Assembly (NCBI GenBank): GCA_948466345.1
Contig: CAOKAC010000008.1
Span: 29,362 to 93,361 of the forward strand
Direction: 5' to 3'
Source of the DNA: an uncultured Clostridia bacterium
GTDB taxonomy: Bacteria > Bacillota > Clostridia > Oscillospirales > CAG-272
DNA length: 64,000 nt
Shown here: positions 39,042 through 48,715 of the stretch, piece by piece
Numbering within the stretch: the stretch's first letter is position 1
How the letters are laid out: every line of letters starts with the position of its first letter
Notes under the pieces: model-generated
The model's database searches: none
Told to the model about the DNA's origin: nothing
The model's input: only the letters and a program-made list of their open reading frames with translations
Program-made: the position numbers and the translations under genes

Positions 39042-40892
39042 TTACCCTGCGGGTTCTGTAAGCCGGTAAATTTGTACATACCCGGCTTCCGTCACCAAAG
39101 TGTAGTCGTCTGCCATAGCCATGCGCATTTTTTTCGTATGCGTATCACTTGCGTAACGGGTATCCAGCACATAATATTCCGTTTGTTCCAGCGGGGCGTA
39201 GTAGTCTGGGCAGGAATGGAGATCGTCTACGAAATATAGATGGGGCATCATGTATCCATACGCCGTTACAGAAGCGTCTGCGGGGATTTTTTTCAGCGCG
39301 TCTGCGGTGGCATCGTATTCGGATTTGTTTGCATAGTAGCGGGTGATGTTTCGCTGCGCCTTGGGATATACGGCGGATACGGAAAATACCAATCCCAGCG
39401 ACAGGGCGCTGCAGAAGAAAAGCCGCCGTCCCGCAGGACCCCACCCGGACACGGTAAGCATCGCCGATACAAGAAGTAAGGCAGCGGTGCCGTAGGTATA
39501 TTGAAAATCAATGTTAAACTGATACATCCAGTCCGGCATAAGGTTGACGACTAGCAGAGGAATCAGCAATACCAACTGGACAGACCGTTTTCCCGCAAAG
39601 GGAGTAAACAGCAGAGGCGCGCATAGCCACAGCACAAACTCCAACTTTTGGCCGGAATAGGTAAGTTCCTGGTAGACTTCCGTCTCGGCCCCGGAGAAAA
39701 CCTCCCGAATGAGATACCCAATATTATAAAAACAGGTGCGTACAGCGTCCAACAGGCTTCCTCCTCCCACAGAAGAAGAGAAATTTGCAAACCGGTCAGA
39801 CATGATTTCACCACCGGACAGTCGAATCATGGAGCAGGCAAATACAAACCATACGAGAGACGCACCAATCATGCCGGCGGCAAACCACCGGTCACGGCGG
39901 GAGAGAAGCATCCAAAGAGCCACTGCCGCCACATAGATGAAGGCGTCTTCCTTGACGCAAAGTACCAGCAGTGCAAACACTGCCGCCGGCAGGCGACGCC
40001 GTTCCAGTATAAAGGAGATCATATAGAGCAGCAGTACCGATAAAATTTTATTTTCATGAAAATCGTAAAAACAGCCGTTTGCCATCGTGGGATACAACGC
40101 ATACAATACCGCCGCGCCGGTAGCGCACAGCGGGCTCAAACCCAGTGTGCGGCAGATACGCCGCAGAGGAAACATGCCTAGCCCCACAACTACCGCTTGG
40201 GCCAAAAGAAGATATGCGGGGCTGCGCAGTAGCATATACCCCGGTAGCAGCAGGTAATAAATGGGGGAAAAATGCACGGCGAAATGGGAGAGATATTGGC
40301 TTCGTTCCACAGTGGTATAGGGCAGGCCCGTTTTGGCCATCTGTTCAAACATCTGACAAAAGATTCCGAAATCAAAGGTGCCGTGGGCAAAGGCCTTGTA
40401 TTTTGCTATGGTGCAGAACCCGACAAACAGGCAGAACAGGAGAAAAACAGCCGCCGTCACATACAGGGAGGCCCGCCAGGAGAAGGAGGCGCCTTCCAGC
40501 CCCAGACGGTTTTCGCCGGCGACATATTTTGCAATAAGCAAAAGGACTGCGCCTACGCCGATATTGAAGAACAGGTCCCCCGAAAGGGTGCCTACCAGCA
40601 AAAGGCTGTATAAGAGAGCGGACACAAAGAGACACCAGCTGATGATCCGTGTAGTTTTTGTAAGTAAAAAGCCCGCCCACAAAAAGAACAGGGCGGTAAA
40701 AAACGTGCCCCAGAAAAGGAGCAGAGACATTTGTCGCATCCAGGCAAGGCTGGTGAAATCCCCGGCTGCCGCACCAGTAAAAGAGGCACACACAAAAGCG
40801 CATGCAAGCATGGCAAACAGGTCTGTCATGCCAAATCCATTTTCCTGATGCATTTTCAAAAGGCGTTGCCAAAACGATTGCAAAGAGGACAT
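39042..40892 (-). CDS. DUF2079-family polytopic membrane protein
   Basis: A 616-residue membrane protein with about 12-14 hydrophobic segments. The region YKAFAHGTFDFGIFCQMFEQ, SHFAVHFSPIYYLLLPGYML and GCFYDFHENKILSVLLLYMI, with the conserved CVKEDAFIYVAAVALWMLLS, is typical of DUF2079, a GT-C-like group likely to transfer sugars or lipids at the membrane. ATG 40892 (MSSLQSFWQR) has AAAGGAG upstream; a longer frame crosses the promoter. It opens the transcript that continues into radC, rimM and trmD. Confidence 0.85.
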   Translation of the reverse strand: MSSLQSFWQRLLKMHQENGFGMTDLFAMLACAFVCASFTGAAAGDFTSLAWMRQMSLLLFWGTFFTALFFLWAGFLLTKTTRIISWCLFVSALLYSLLLVGTLSGDLFFNIGVGAVLLLIAKYVAGENRLGLEGASFSWRASLYVTAAVFLLFCLFVGFCTIAKYKAFAHGTFDFGIFCQMFEQMAKTGLPYTTVERSQYLSHFAVHFSPIYYLLLPGYMLLRSPAYLLLAQAVVVGLGMFPLRRICRTLGLSPLCATGAAVLYALYPTMANGCFYDFHENKILSVLLLYMISFILERRRLPAAVFALLVLCVKEDAFIYVAAVALWMLLSRRDRWFAAGMIGASLVWFVFACSMIRLSGGEIMSDRFANFSSSVGGGSLLDAVRTCFYNIGYLIREVFSGAETEVYQELTYSGQKLEFVLWLCAPLLFTPFAGKRSVQLVLLIPLLVVNLMPDWMYQFNIDFQYTYGTAALLLVSAMLTVSGWGPAGRRLFFCSALSLGLVFSVSAVYPKAQRNITRYYANKSEYDATADALKKIPADASVTAYGYMMPHLYFVDDLHSCPDYYAPLEQTEYYVLDTRYASDTHTKKMRMAMADDYTLVTEAGYVQIYRLTEPAG

Positions 40893-40943
40893 GTGCCGAG
40901 GCTCCTTTCTATAAAATACCAAAAATACCCAAATGTACAATTT

Positions 40944-40972
40944 ATTGTAACACACGTCAAAAAAAAGGTCAA
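40944..40972 (-). promoter_or_regulatory. Promoter of the DUF2079-radC-rimM-trmD run
   Basis: On the minus strand TTGACC (40972-40967) and TACAAT (40949-40944) are 17 bp apart, 52 bp upstream of ATG 40892. Confidence 0.7.
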
Positions 40973-41080
40973 TAGGGTTCTTTTTAGAAGTCCATGCTGC
41001 CCACCATGAATTTCCATCTTTGTAAAAATATACCAAATAAAATAATTGCAGCGATTTCCCGTGCTTGCAGGAATTACCGC

Positions 41081-41109
41081 TTGCCTCTTATGTCTGTTTC
41101 CTGTATAAT
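41081..41109 (+). promoter_or_regulatory. Promoter of small membrane protein, probably also tilS-hpt-ftsH
   Basis: TTGCCT at 41081-41086 and TATAAT at 41104-41109 with a 17-bp spacer, 28 bp upstream of ATG 41138. Confidence 0.75.
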
Positions 41110-41137
41110 ATAGGCAGTACATAATATAGGAGGAGCC

Positions 41138-41353
41138 ATGAAGCTGACGGAGCAAAAAATATGGATGCTGCTGAAGCTGTGCTTCAGCGCTGTGATCCTG
41201 CAGCTGTTTCTGATTTGTCTGGCGCTGGGAGACGGAGTCCAGTCCGAGTACATAACGCAAGTTCCCGAAATGCTGGAATATGCAGCTATGGCCACTGTGG
41301 TTACCTTAGGCGGCGGCGTGGCTCTGGAATATGCCTTGAAGGTTTACGGCTGA
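41138..41353 (+). CDS. Small membrane protein, unknown
   Basis: A 71-residue protein with a strong ribosome binding site (AGGAGGAG) and two hydrophobic stretches: LLKLCFSAVILQLFLICLAL at about residues 11-30 and AAMATVVTLGGGVALEYALK near the C-terminus, with a short polar loop between. It probably spans the membrane twice. It lies 19 bp ahead of tilS and shares its promoter. I do not recognise the family. Confidence 0.65.
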   Translation: MKLTEQKIWMLLKLCFSAVILQLFLICLALGDGVQSEYITQVPEMLEYAAMATVVTLGGGVALEYALKVYG

Positions 41354-41372
41354 GCATCGAAGGAGCTGCAAT

Positions 41373-42755
41373 GTGAAACTGTTTGAGAAAATTGAAAAAA
41401 GTCTGGGTGATACAGGGATCCTTCCTGCGTTGGAGGACTGTGGCACCATACTGTGTGCCTTGTCCGGCGGCGCGGATTCTGTGGTGCTGCTGCATTTCCT
41501 GCATTGGTATCTGCCAGGGCGGGGGATCCGTCTTGCGGCTGCGCATTTGCATCACGGGATCCGGGGAGCGGCTGCAGACGCGGATGAAGCGTTTTGCCGT
41601 CGTTTATGCACAGAGCTGCAGATTCCCTTTTACAGCCGTCGCCTGGATATTCCCGCCATGGCAAAAGAAACGGGATTAGGGCTGGAAGAATGTGCCAGGA
41701 AGGAGCGCTACGCTTTTTTAGAAGAAGTTTGCAGCGGTCTGCCCGATGCCCTTATCGCGACAGCCCACAATGCCACCGACCATTTGGAAACCGTGTTGTT
41801 TCATTTGGCCAGAGGATGCGGCGCTAGTGGACTTTGCGGGATAGCTCCCCTGCGGGACGGATCTGTTATTCGTCCCCTTTTGTGCTGCACGGCAAAAGAA
41901 GTGCGGGACTTTGCAAAGGCGGAGCGGATATCCTATGTGACGGATGCAACCAACAGCGACACCGCTTATACTAGAAATTACATCCGGGAGAAGCTGGTTC
42001 CCGCGATGCTGCAGATCAATCCTCAGTGTGAGACTGCCGCCTTGCGTATGAGCGGCCTGCTGCGCGGGGATCTTGTCTATTTAGAGAATGCCGCCGTGGG
42101 CTTGTTATCCCCGGACGGCTCTCTTTTGGCGGACAGCGCGTCTTCCGCGCCCAGCGCGCTGCTTTCCCGATGTATCCTTGCCATGTATCGCCGGTATGCG
42201 GGATATGAGAAAACACTGGGTGCGGTGCACCTTACCCACTGTATGGCGCTGATTCGCAGCGGTCGTCCGGGCCGCACCAGCCTGCCGGGCCGTGCGGCGC
42301 TGTTTTTTCAGGGCGAGCGAATCTGGATAGGCCCGGATCCGACCTTTACCCAGGCAGCCGTATCCGATGTGATTCCCCTTTCTGTGGGAGATGCTGTTTT
42401 ATTTGGCCCTTTTTTGGTTAAAGTGTCAAAAGAGCGGGCAGAGATTGTTCCTCCCGACCAAAATATTTACAATTTAGCAATATACGGTACGCTGGATTTT
42501 GATAAAATAAACAATAGTCTATATATCCGTGCCAGAAGGGCCGGCGATGTATATTTTACCGGCGGCATGCACAAAAAAATAAAAAAACTTTTTGGCGCTA
42601 TGAAAGTTCCTTCCCATTTGCGGGATTCTTATCCCCTTTTGTGTGACAAGGAGGGAATTCTTTGGGTACCCGGCCTGCGTCCCCGCGATGGCTGTGCAGG
42701 CGCATCCGCCGCTGACTCTGTTTATATCGGCGTTTGGTATGCCGGCGAAAAATAA
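41373..42755 (+). CDS. tilS: tRNA(Ile)-lysidine synthase
   Basis: A 460-residue N-type ATP pyrophosphatase that turns C34 of tRNA-Ile(CAU) into lysidine. The PP-loop is ALSGGADSVVLLHFL; AAHLHHGIRG and TAHNATDHLET follow. The C-terminal TilS domain ends GVWYAGEK. Start is GTG 41373 with GGAG 8 nt upstream. It is followed 19 bp later by hpt and then ftsH, the normal tilS-hpt-ftsH order of Firmicutes, with all three on the plus strand. Confidence 0.94.
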   Translation: MKLFEKIEKSLGDTGILPALEDCGTILCALSGGADSVVLLHFLHWYLPGRGIRLAAAHLHHGIRGAAADADEAFCRRLCTELQIPFYSRRLDIPAMAKETGLGLEECARKERYAFLEEVCSGLPDALIATAHNATDHLETVLFHLARGCGASGLCGIAPLRDGSVIRPLLCCTAKEVRDFAKAERISYVTDATNSDTAYTRNYIREKLVPAMLQINPQCETAALRMSGLLRGDLVYLENAAVGLLSPDGSLLADSASSAPSALLSRCILAMYRRYAGYEKTLGAVHLTHCMALIRSGRPGRTSLPGRAALFFQGERIWIGPDPTFTQAAVSDVIPLSVGDAVLFGPFLVKVSKERAEIVPPDQNIYNLAIYGTLDFDKINNSLYIRARRAGDVYFTGGMHKKIKKLFGAMKVPSHLRDSYPLLCDKEGILWVPGLRPRDGCAGASAADSVYIGVWYAGEK

Positions 42756-42774
42756 AAACAGAAAGGTTGCAGAT

Positions 42775-43338
42775 ATGAGAGTGCATCATGACGTGTGGGA
42801 TCAAGATGTGGAACAGGTTCTGATCAGTGAGCAGGAGCTGGATGAAATCGTTTCTCGCATTGCTGCCCAAATTGATCAGGATTATAAGGATAAAAACCTG
42901 CTTCTCCTGTGCATACTGAAAGGGAGCCTTGTTTTTATGGGGGATTTAATGAAAAAACTTTCCATCCCCTGTGAGATAGACTGTATGAAGGTTTCTTCCT
43001 ATGGACATGGAACGGTCACCAGCGGAAGAATCAATATCCTCTTGGATTTGCACCGACAGGATCTCAGCGAGAAAGACATACTCATTATTGAAGATATTAT
43101 CGACAGCGGGAAAACGCTGTCTTATCTGGTCTCTTATCTGCGTATAAACGGCGCGCGGAGCGTACGCACTGTGGCGCTGTTGGATAAACCTTCCCGCAGA
43201 GAAGTAGATTATACCCCCGATTATGTAGGCAGGGAGATTCCTGATGCATTTGTGGTGGGATACGGGCTGGACTTTGGAGAGAAATATCGCTCCCTGCCTT
43301 ATGTAGGGATATTGAAACCGGAAATTTATACAAACTAA
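42775..43338 (+). CDS. hpt: Hypoxanthine phosphoribosyltransferase
   Basis: A 187-residue purine salvage enzyme. The PRPP-binding motif is ILIIEDIIDSGKTLSYL; CILKGSLVFMGDLMKKL and VVGYGLDFGEKYRSLPYVG are the other conserved loops. ATG 42775 is chosen: AAAGG lies upstream and the family N-terminus fits; a longer frame to 42643 lies inside tilS. In Gram-positives this enzyme also binds FtsH/TilS partners. Confidence 0.93.
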   Translation: MRVHHDVWDQDVEQVLISEQELDEIVSRIAAQIDQDYKDKNLLLLCILKGSLVFMGDLMKKLSIPCEIDCMKVSSYGHGTVTSGRINILLDLHRQDLSEKDILIIEDIIDSGKTLSYLVSYLRINGARSVRTVALLDKPSRREVDYTPDYVGREIPDAFVVGYGLDFGEKYRSLPYVGILKPEIYTN

Positions 43339-43405
43339 GCGTCCCGGGATTTCTTTCTATCAATGCGGCAACATTTTGCAGACACAAAGAAAGGATTGAC
43401 TTTTC

Positions 43406-45436
43406 ATGAAGAAAAACGGCTTAAAGGTCGCAGTTTGGTATGTGGCCCTGATCGCGGTAGTAATCGTGGTGATCGCTTTGCTGTATGGAGGCGGCGACAA
43501 GGCAGATCTTACCTACGGCGATATCGTAGACTATTTCGAAGACGAACAGGTGGAACAGTTCTCCATTGATTATAATAACGCTACCCTGAAAATGATCATA
43601 CGGGCGCAGGGCGATGGGGATAAGCAGTCTGTAGTGAAATACAGACTGGCGGATGTAAACGTGTTCCTGCTGGATATGAAAGATCTGATTGACGAACAGT
43701 ATGAGGCAGGGATCATCACAAAATATGACCTGCAGCCGGCTACCATTGTGCCTTGGTGGGTCAGCTTTCTGCCGTATCTGATCATTGCCATTATCTTTAT
43801 TGTGCTGTGGTGGTATATGATGAGTCAGGCCACCGGCGGTAAGGGCAGTAAAATCGGAAACTTTGGAAAAGCAAAAATGCGTACCGGAGACAAGGTCAAG
43901 GTGTACTTCCGCGATGTTGCCGGCGCTGATGAAGAAAAAGCGGAGCTGGAAGAAATTGTTGAGTTTTTGAAGGATCCCCAGAAGTTTACCAAGTTAGGTG
44001 CGAAAATTCCCCATGGCGTATTGCTGATGGGCCCTCCTGGAACAGGTAAAACCCTGCTGGCAAAAGCAGTTGCCGGAGAGGCCGGCGTTCCCTTCTATTC
44101 TATCTCCGGTTCAGACTTTGTGGAGATGTATGTGGGAGTGGGCGCTTCCCGTGTGCGGGATTTGTTTGAGACTGCCCGCAAAAATCCCGCGTCTATTGTG
44201 TTTATTGATGAGATTGACGCAGTAGGCCGGCAGCGCGGAACCGGACTTGGCGGCGGCCACGATGAACGGGAACAGACATTGAACCAGCTGCTGGTAGAGA
44301 TGGACGGCTTTGGCTCCACCGAAGGGATTATCGTCATTGCGGCAACCAACCGCCCCGACGTTTTAGACCCGGCGCTCCTGCGTCCCGGTCGTTTTGACCG
44401 GCAGATTACTGTCCACCAGCCGGATATCCATGGACGGGAAGAAATTCTCCATGTGCACGCCCGCAACAAACCGCTGGAAGCCAGTGTGGATCTGTCTGTG
44501 ATTGCAAAGAGCACATCCGGCTTTACTGGTGCGGATCTTGCAAATCTGCTCAATGAAGCGGCGCTCCTTGCCGCACGGAAAAACAAATCTCTCATTGGTA
44601 TGGACGAATTGGAAGACGCCTTTACAAAAATCGTGGCAGGTCCCCAAAAGCGTTCCATGCGTATCAAGGAGTCAGAGAAGTTGAAAACGGCTTACCACGA
44701 AGCAGGCCATGCGGTGCTGTCTCATGTGTTGCCGCTGATCGATCCTGTGCATCAGGTTTCCATTATCCCAAGCGGAAATGCTCTTGGATATACCCTGAAC
44801 CTGCCGGCCGAAGACAAATACAGCGTGTATCGTAATGAACTTAAGCAAAAAATCTCCATGCTGCTGGGCGGCCGTGTAGCAGAACAGTTGATTTTTGACG
44901 ACTTCTCCGGCGGCGCATCCAACGATATCCAGCGTGCAACCCAGATTGCCAGAAAGATGGTTATGCAGCTTGGTATGAGCGAACTGGGACCGATTCTGTT
45001 TGGCAGCGGCCACAGCGATACGGAAGTATTCCTGGGCAGAGACTTCTCGCAGAATCGAGATTTCTCCGAAGCGATTGCTGCAAAAATCGACGAGCAGATT
45101 GAAAAGATTATCACCGAATCCTATAATGAAGCAAAACGTCTGCTTTCTGAAAATATTGATAAACTGCATTTCATCGCAAAGTATCTGGTTAAGAATGAGA
45201 TTATGAACGGCGAGCAGTTCCGCCGGATTATGGAAGATCCGAATGTAACTGTGGAAGAGCTGGAAGAAATGTATGCGGAGAAACGGCGCCGCAGTGAAGC
45301 AGAAAACGAGGCGAGGGCTTTACAGATCAAGGAAAATGAACGGCGCAGAGAAGAGGCCCGCCGGTTGGAAGAAGAAAAACGGCGCGGCGAGGTAAGCAAC
45401 ACGCCTGATAAATCGGAAAACGATGCAAACGAGTAA
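43406..45436 (+). CDS. ftsH: ATP-dependent zinc metalloprotease FtsH
   Basis: A 676-residue membrane AAA protease for quality control. Two N-terminal TM helices (about residues 7-27 and 113-133) flank a small extracytoplasmic domain. The AAA module has Walker [16 protein letters not shown], Walker [12 protein letters not shown] and the second region of homology RPGRFDRQ. The zinc site is HEAGHAV with a distant Asp. The C-terminal tail is Glu/Arg rich. The start has AAAGGA about 11 nt upstream. It ends at the terminator at 45451-45482. Confidence 0.96.
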   Translation: MKKNGLKVAVWYVALIAVVIVVIALLYGGGDKADLTYGDIVDYFEDEQVEQFSIDYNNATLKMIIRAQGDGDKQSVVKYRLADVNVFLLDMKDLIDEQYEAGIITKYDLQPATIVPWWVSFLPYLIIAIIFIVLWWYMMSQATGGKGSKIGNFGKAKMRTGDKVKVYFRDVAGADEEKAELEEIVEFLKDPQKFTKLGAKIPHGVLLMGPPGTGKTLLAKAVAGEAGVPFYSISGSDFVEMYVGVGASRVRDLFETARKNPASIVFIDEIDAVGRQRGTGLGGGHDEREQTLNQLLVEMDGFGSTEGIIVIAATNRPDVLDPALLRPGRFDRQITVHQPDIHGREEILHVHARNKPLEASVDLSVIAKSTSGFTGADLANLLNEAALLAARKNKSLIGMDELEDAFTKIVAGPQKRSMRIKESEKLKTAYHEAGHAVLSHVLPLIDPVHQVSIIPSGNALGYTLNLPAEDKYSVYRNELKQKISMLLGGRVAEQLIFDDFSGGASNDIQRATQIARKMVMQLGMSELGPILFGSGHSDTEVFLGRDFSQNRDFSEAIAAKIDEQIEKIITESYNEAKRLLSENIDKLHFIAKYLVKNEIMNGEQFRRIMEDPNVTVEELEEMYAEKRRRSEAENEARALQIKENERRREEARRLEEEKRRGEVSNTPDKSENDANE

Positions 45437-45450
45437 TAGGAATTAAATAT

Positions 45451-45482
45451 AAAAATCCCCGAACATTCTTTCGGGGATTTTT
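45451..45482 (+). terminator. ftsH terminator
   Basis: 13-bp stem AAAAATCCCCGAA / TTCGGGGATTTTT with a 6-nt loop, 15 bp behind the ftsH stop. Confidence 0.9.
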
Positions 45483-45536
45483 ACATGCTGTGAGGAATGC
45501 GATTGTAGACGATCTTTCCCATCGGTACTAGTATCA

Positions 45537-45569
45537 AAAAAGGATAGGGCATATAACCCTATCCTTTTT
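45537..45569 (-). terminator. Terminator of the Gld-type ABC operon
   Basis: 13-bp stem AAAAAGGATAGGG / CCCTATCCTTTTT with a 7-nt loop; on the minus strand it follows the DUF4340 gene. Confidence 0.88.
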
Positions 45570-45579
45570 GTCGTTAACA

Positions 45580-47100
45580 TCAGCTTTTTTCAAAAGCAGT
45601 AACCTCTTCTCCGTTCAAAATCCGCAAAGTATCATTTTCGATTTTTTTGACAAGATCCGTCAGTACGTAAAATTCTCCTACTCCGTCCACAGTCACCAGG
45701 GAATGCCGGGTGGAATACGGATAAAACCGATACACCGTTTCCGCACCAGATAGGGTTTTGGCTGTAAAGGTCATATACGCGTTAGCAGGATCGGCGGCAT
45801 AAGCCTCCATTTCCGCTGGTGTCATGGTAGCGTATGTGTCCGCGCTGTAGTAATCCTGAATGGAAACTGCCAAAAGCGATTTATAGAATTCTCGGAATGA
45901 GGGAATATAATCTTCCCGCAGCCCTTCTTTCTCGTTTACCGTAACATGCAAAATCGGCTTGTCGCTTGCGTCCTTATCGTGCGTCAGACGGAAGCTGGCT
46001 TGTACAGTATCCGTAGAAACGGACAACTGCCGAATGTTGGTGATGTATTCCTGATACACATAGGGATCAATCCAGTCAATAAGAGAATATTCCAGATAGG
46101 CATGATCCTCTGCATTGCAAACACCAATCACGTTGGGGTACAGGCTGGAGCATACATAATAGGTATCGTCCTCTGTGCGGGCGGAAAAAGACAAGCGGAA
46201 GGTTTGCCCTTCATATTCAAAGGCGATTTCGTGGGCAGGCTGATCCAGCCCTACCGCCGCGAAATCTTCCGCCGCAGCGCCCAGCTTATAGCAGGATTTT
46301 GCCCGCAGCTCCAAATACGCAAAAATGATTTCATAGTACATGTTGGAATTGGGGTAATAGGAGGTGGGGTAATCCATAATGTTTTCCGCAAGGGCCTCTG
46401 GATTGTTTTGGTCTTTTTTATCCTTCAGACGAATGCGCAGCAGCATATCCCCGTCCCTGTATACGGTGAAATGGTTTACCTGATAGTAATTCTCCTGGGA
46501 AATACCAGTGGTGAGCACAGGGGTTACATAGCGTTCAATGGGAACGAGCACAGTGTCCGCCACTTCTGTTCCAAGGACATAGACGCTGCGTCGTCCCTCC
46601 AACATACAGTAATAGCCACCACCGGTAAGCAGCCGGTCTCCCACCAGCACAGTAAATTTATCTCCCCCGTTAGCGGTTACCGTCCACCGAGCCACCGGTT
46701 GATCCAGCCCGTATTCCGCAATTTTTTCGTTGGATAGATTGCTGCCCACCTTGGTTTTGGAAAGGGTGTAGGAGGATACGTTTACAAGGGCGGCAAACAG
46801 GTTTTCGCTATAGGGGACTGCATCGTACCCCTTTATTTTGAATTTGTTTTGCTCCGCCTGATAAAAGGCAAAGGTACCGTATTCGTTTTCCACTTCTATC
46901 TGTGCAATATCGCTGCGGGACAGGGACCCAAACAGGAAAAAACGGTCTCCACTGCCAAGGGCCTCCCCTGCTTCCGTTTCGGGAGCCTCTGTTTCAACTT
47001 CCTCCGGCTCCGTCAGAGGACGAATCACGAAGAAGTATCCTGCAAGCAGGAGTACAAACAGGGAAAGCAGTACAATAATCAGTATTTTCTGCCGTTTCAT
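45580..47100 (-). CDS. DUF4340 protein of a Gld-type ABC system
   Basis: A 506-residue protein with an N-terminal signal anchor (about residues 6-27) and a large extracytoplasmic region. Repeated DUF4340 patterns appear twice: KIAEYGLDQPVARWTV ... FTVLVGD and DFAAVGLDQPAHEIAF. DUF4340 proteins commonly follow GldG-like proteins in ABC operons. It overlaps the GldG-like gene by 4 bp and is the last gene before a strong terminator. The exact role is unknown; a surface-exposed partner of the transporter is likely. Confidence 0.82.
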   Translation of the reverse strand: MKRQKILIIVLLSLFVLLLAGYFFVIRPLTEPEEVETEAPETEAGEALGSGDRFFLFGSLSRSDIAQIEVENEYGTFAFYQAEQNKFKIKGYDAVPYSENLFAALVNVSSYTLSKTKVGSNLSNEKIAEYGLDQPVARWTVTANGGDKFTVLVGDRLLTGGGYYCMLEGRRSVYVLGTEVADTVLVPIERYVTPVLTTGISQENYYQVNHFTVYRDGDMLLRIRLKDKKDQNNPEALAENIMDYPTSYYPNSNMYYEIIFAYLELRAKSCYKLGAAAEDFAAVGLDQPAHEIAFEYEGQTFRLSFSARTEDDTYYVCSSLYPNVIGVCNAEDHAYLEYSLIDWIDPYVYQEYITNIRQLSVSTDTVQASFRLTHDKDASDKPILHVTVNEKEGLREDYIPSFREFYKSLLAVSIQDYYSADTYATMTPAEMEAYAADPANAYMTFTAKTLSGAETVYRFYPYSTRHSLVTVDGVGEFYVLTDLVKKIENDTLRILNGEEVTAFEKS

Positions 47101-48602
47101 CCGTTTCGTCTCCTAATATGCACTGCCAGTCCTACTATGCCGATCAGTACCGGCAGGGTAACTGTCAGAGCCACCGTCCACCGGTTTGCCTGCGCGGTGG
47201 TAATATCCATACTGGTATCGTCCAGCACTTTCATTTCTATATCCGCCAGAATCCGGTCCCTGCCGGTGAGCCGCATGGTATTATACAGAATATCGCTGTT
47301 GGCATAGGTGTTGGACAGTAAATACGCAGGATCCGTATAGTCTGCGCTGCCGCTGACCAGCACATAAGAATAATAATATTCGTTGTTTTCCACACGGCTT
47401 TCCCGAGAGATGGTCATCAAAGGCTGGATACCGGAGGAGACGGCGTCCCCGTTTTGGATCTTCTGTGCGGTATCATGGGAGAACAGCACGGGAGACACAA
47501 CCTTTGATCCTTCCAGGGAGGGATCCTTTTCCCACAGGATTTCCAGAGGCATGGCGTTTCGCAGAATGGTCTTGGGCATTTCATCCAGTTCAAAAAGATC
47601 CAAATAAAGGGATGCGCCTAGGCTGTCCTTGTCTGCATAGTTTGCCACAATGGCTCTTCCGTCTGTGGAAATCGCGTGAGCGGTGTCCTTCACATAGGTG
47701 TCGGGATTAAATCCAATTCCCCATTCGCTGAGCAGCTCACTGAGATTGGTAAGCTTGCCCGCATTTGTGGGAGAGGTAAACACCATCAGACATCCGTAGT
47801 TGTCCAAAAAATGGTCCAGCTTGTCAATTTCGTTGGCGGCTGCATCATCTGCTTCCATACCAGCAAAATCATACACCGGATTGTTGATAATCACGATCCG
47901 GGCGTCTTCATCTATCTCCTCTTTTGCAAGGTCGATGTTTTTCACTTCATAGCCCGCGTCGGTGAAAAGCTCCACCAGAGCGGCGGCGTCATCGCCCACG
48001 GTTTCTCCATGTTGAGTTGTCATATGGACTACGGGCATTTGCGCGGAGGTCATAGAAAGAATTGCGGAAACAAATTTATGCTCTGCCTGGTATCCCCAGA
48101 TTTTTTCGTAGTTTTCATCGTATACGAAGAATGCTTCCAGATTAAATAGACGAAATTCCGTTCCGCATTCCACCACAACAGAGGTAGTTTTAATATCTTG
48201 TGCCGCTGTGGTGTAGAAGGTTTTGAAAAAACCAGGATTTTTAACGATGTCCACACATTCAACATGGATATTGTCAAATTTGGATTCCAGCTGGAGCGCC
48301 GTCTGATATACATAAAACAGAAACGGGCTGGCGTCGCTGATTTTGTCCGGTTCCACGGTAAAGTATATATTTGTTTCGTCCTCTACGTCTGCAAGCAGCT
48401 GACTAGTAGCATCGGACAGGGAGTATACCTGATTTTTTGTCATATCTGCGTACCAGGTAAAGTGATTTGCCAAGGCGAAAAAAGCAATGTTAAAAACGAT
48501 TGCAAGGGCAAGCATCAGCGCTGTGATTATGGAGGATATGACAGTATACTGATTTCTTCTTTGCCTGCGCAGCTTTGCTTTTTGCAGCTTCTTTATATTC
48601 AT
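47097..48602 (-). CDS. GldG-like ABC transport component
   Basis: A 501-residue protein with an N-terminal TM helix (about residues 22-46), a large extracytoplasmic domain with the GldG/DUF7088 pattern NQVYSLSDATSQLLADVEDE and a C-terminal TM helix (ALTVTLPVLIGIVGLAVHIR). GldG works with GldA and GldF in Bacteroidetes gliding, but in Firmicutes the system's role is unknown. ATG 48602 is chosen for GAGGG eight nt upstream. It starts 1 bp after the stop of the 31-aa ORF at 48604-48699. Confidence 0.8.
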   Translation of the reverse strand: MNIKKLQKAKLRRQRRNQYTVISSIITALMLALAIVFNIAFFALANHFTWYADMTKNQVYSLSDATSQLLADVEDETNIYFTVEPDKISDASPFLFYVYQTALQLESKFDNIHVECVDIVKNPGFFKTFYTTAAQDIKTTSVVVECGTEFRLFNLEAFFVYDENYEKIWGYQAEHKFVSAILSMTSAQMPVVHMTTQHGETVGDDAAALVELFTDAGYEVKNIDLAKEEIDEDARIVIINNPVYDFAGMEADDAAANEIDKLDHFLDNYGCLMVFTSPTNAGKLTNLSELLSEWGIGFNPDTYVKDTAHAISTDGRAIVANYADKDSLGASLYLDLFELDEMPKTILRNAMPLEILWEKDPSLEGSKVVSPVLFSHDTAQKIQNGDAVSSGIQPLMTISRESRVENNEYYYSYVLVSGSADYTDPAYLLSNTYANSDILYNTMRLTGRDRILADIEMKVLDDTSMDITTAQANRWTVALTVTLPVLIGIVGLAVHIRRRNG

Positions 48603-48603
48603 G

Positions 48604-48699
48604 TCAGCATCCCTCACAATCTATATCCAGATATTGCAAAGTATCTTCCGATGCTTTGGGTGTGAACAGTACGGCTTTAAAGTTAATATAGTTCTTCAT
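48604..48699 (-). CDS. 31-residue peptide in the ABC operon
   Basis: A short frame that lies exactly between the permease and the GldG-like gene: start ATG 48699 preceded by AAGGAG at 7-nt spacing, and a stop one base before the next start. The peptide starts MKNYINFKAVLFTPKASEDT and ends in CEGC. It could be a small accessory peptide or a translational-coupling leader for the GldG-like gene. No homologue is known to me. Confidence 0.45.
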   Translation of the reverse strand: MKNYINFKAVLFTPKASEDTLQYLDIDCEGC

Positions 48700-48715
48700 G
48701 TGCACACTCCTTAAA

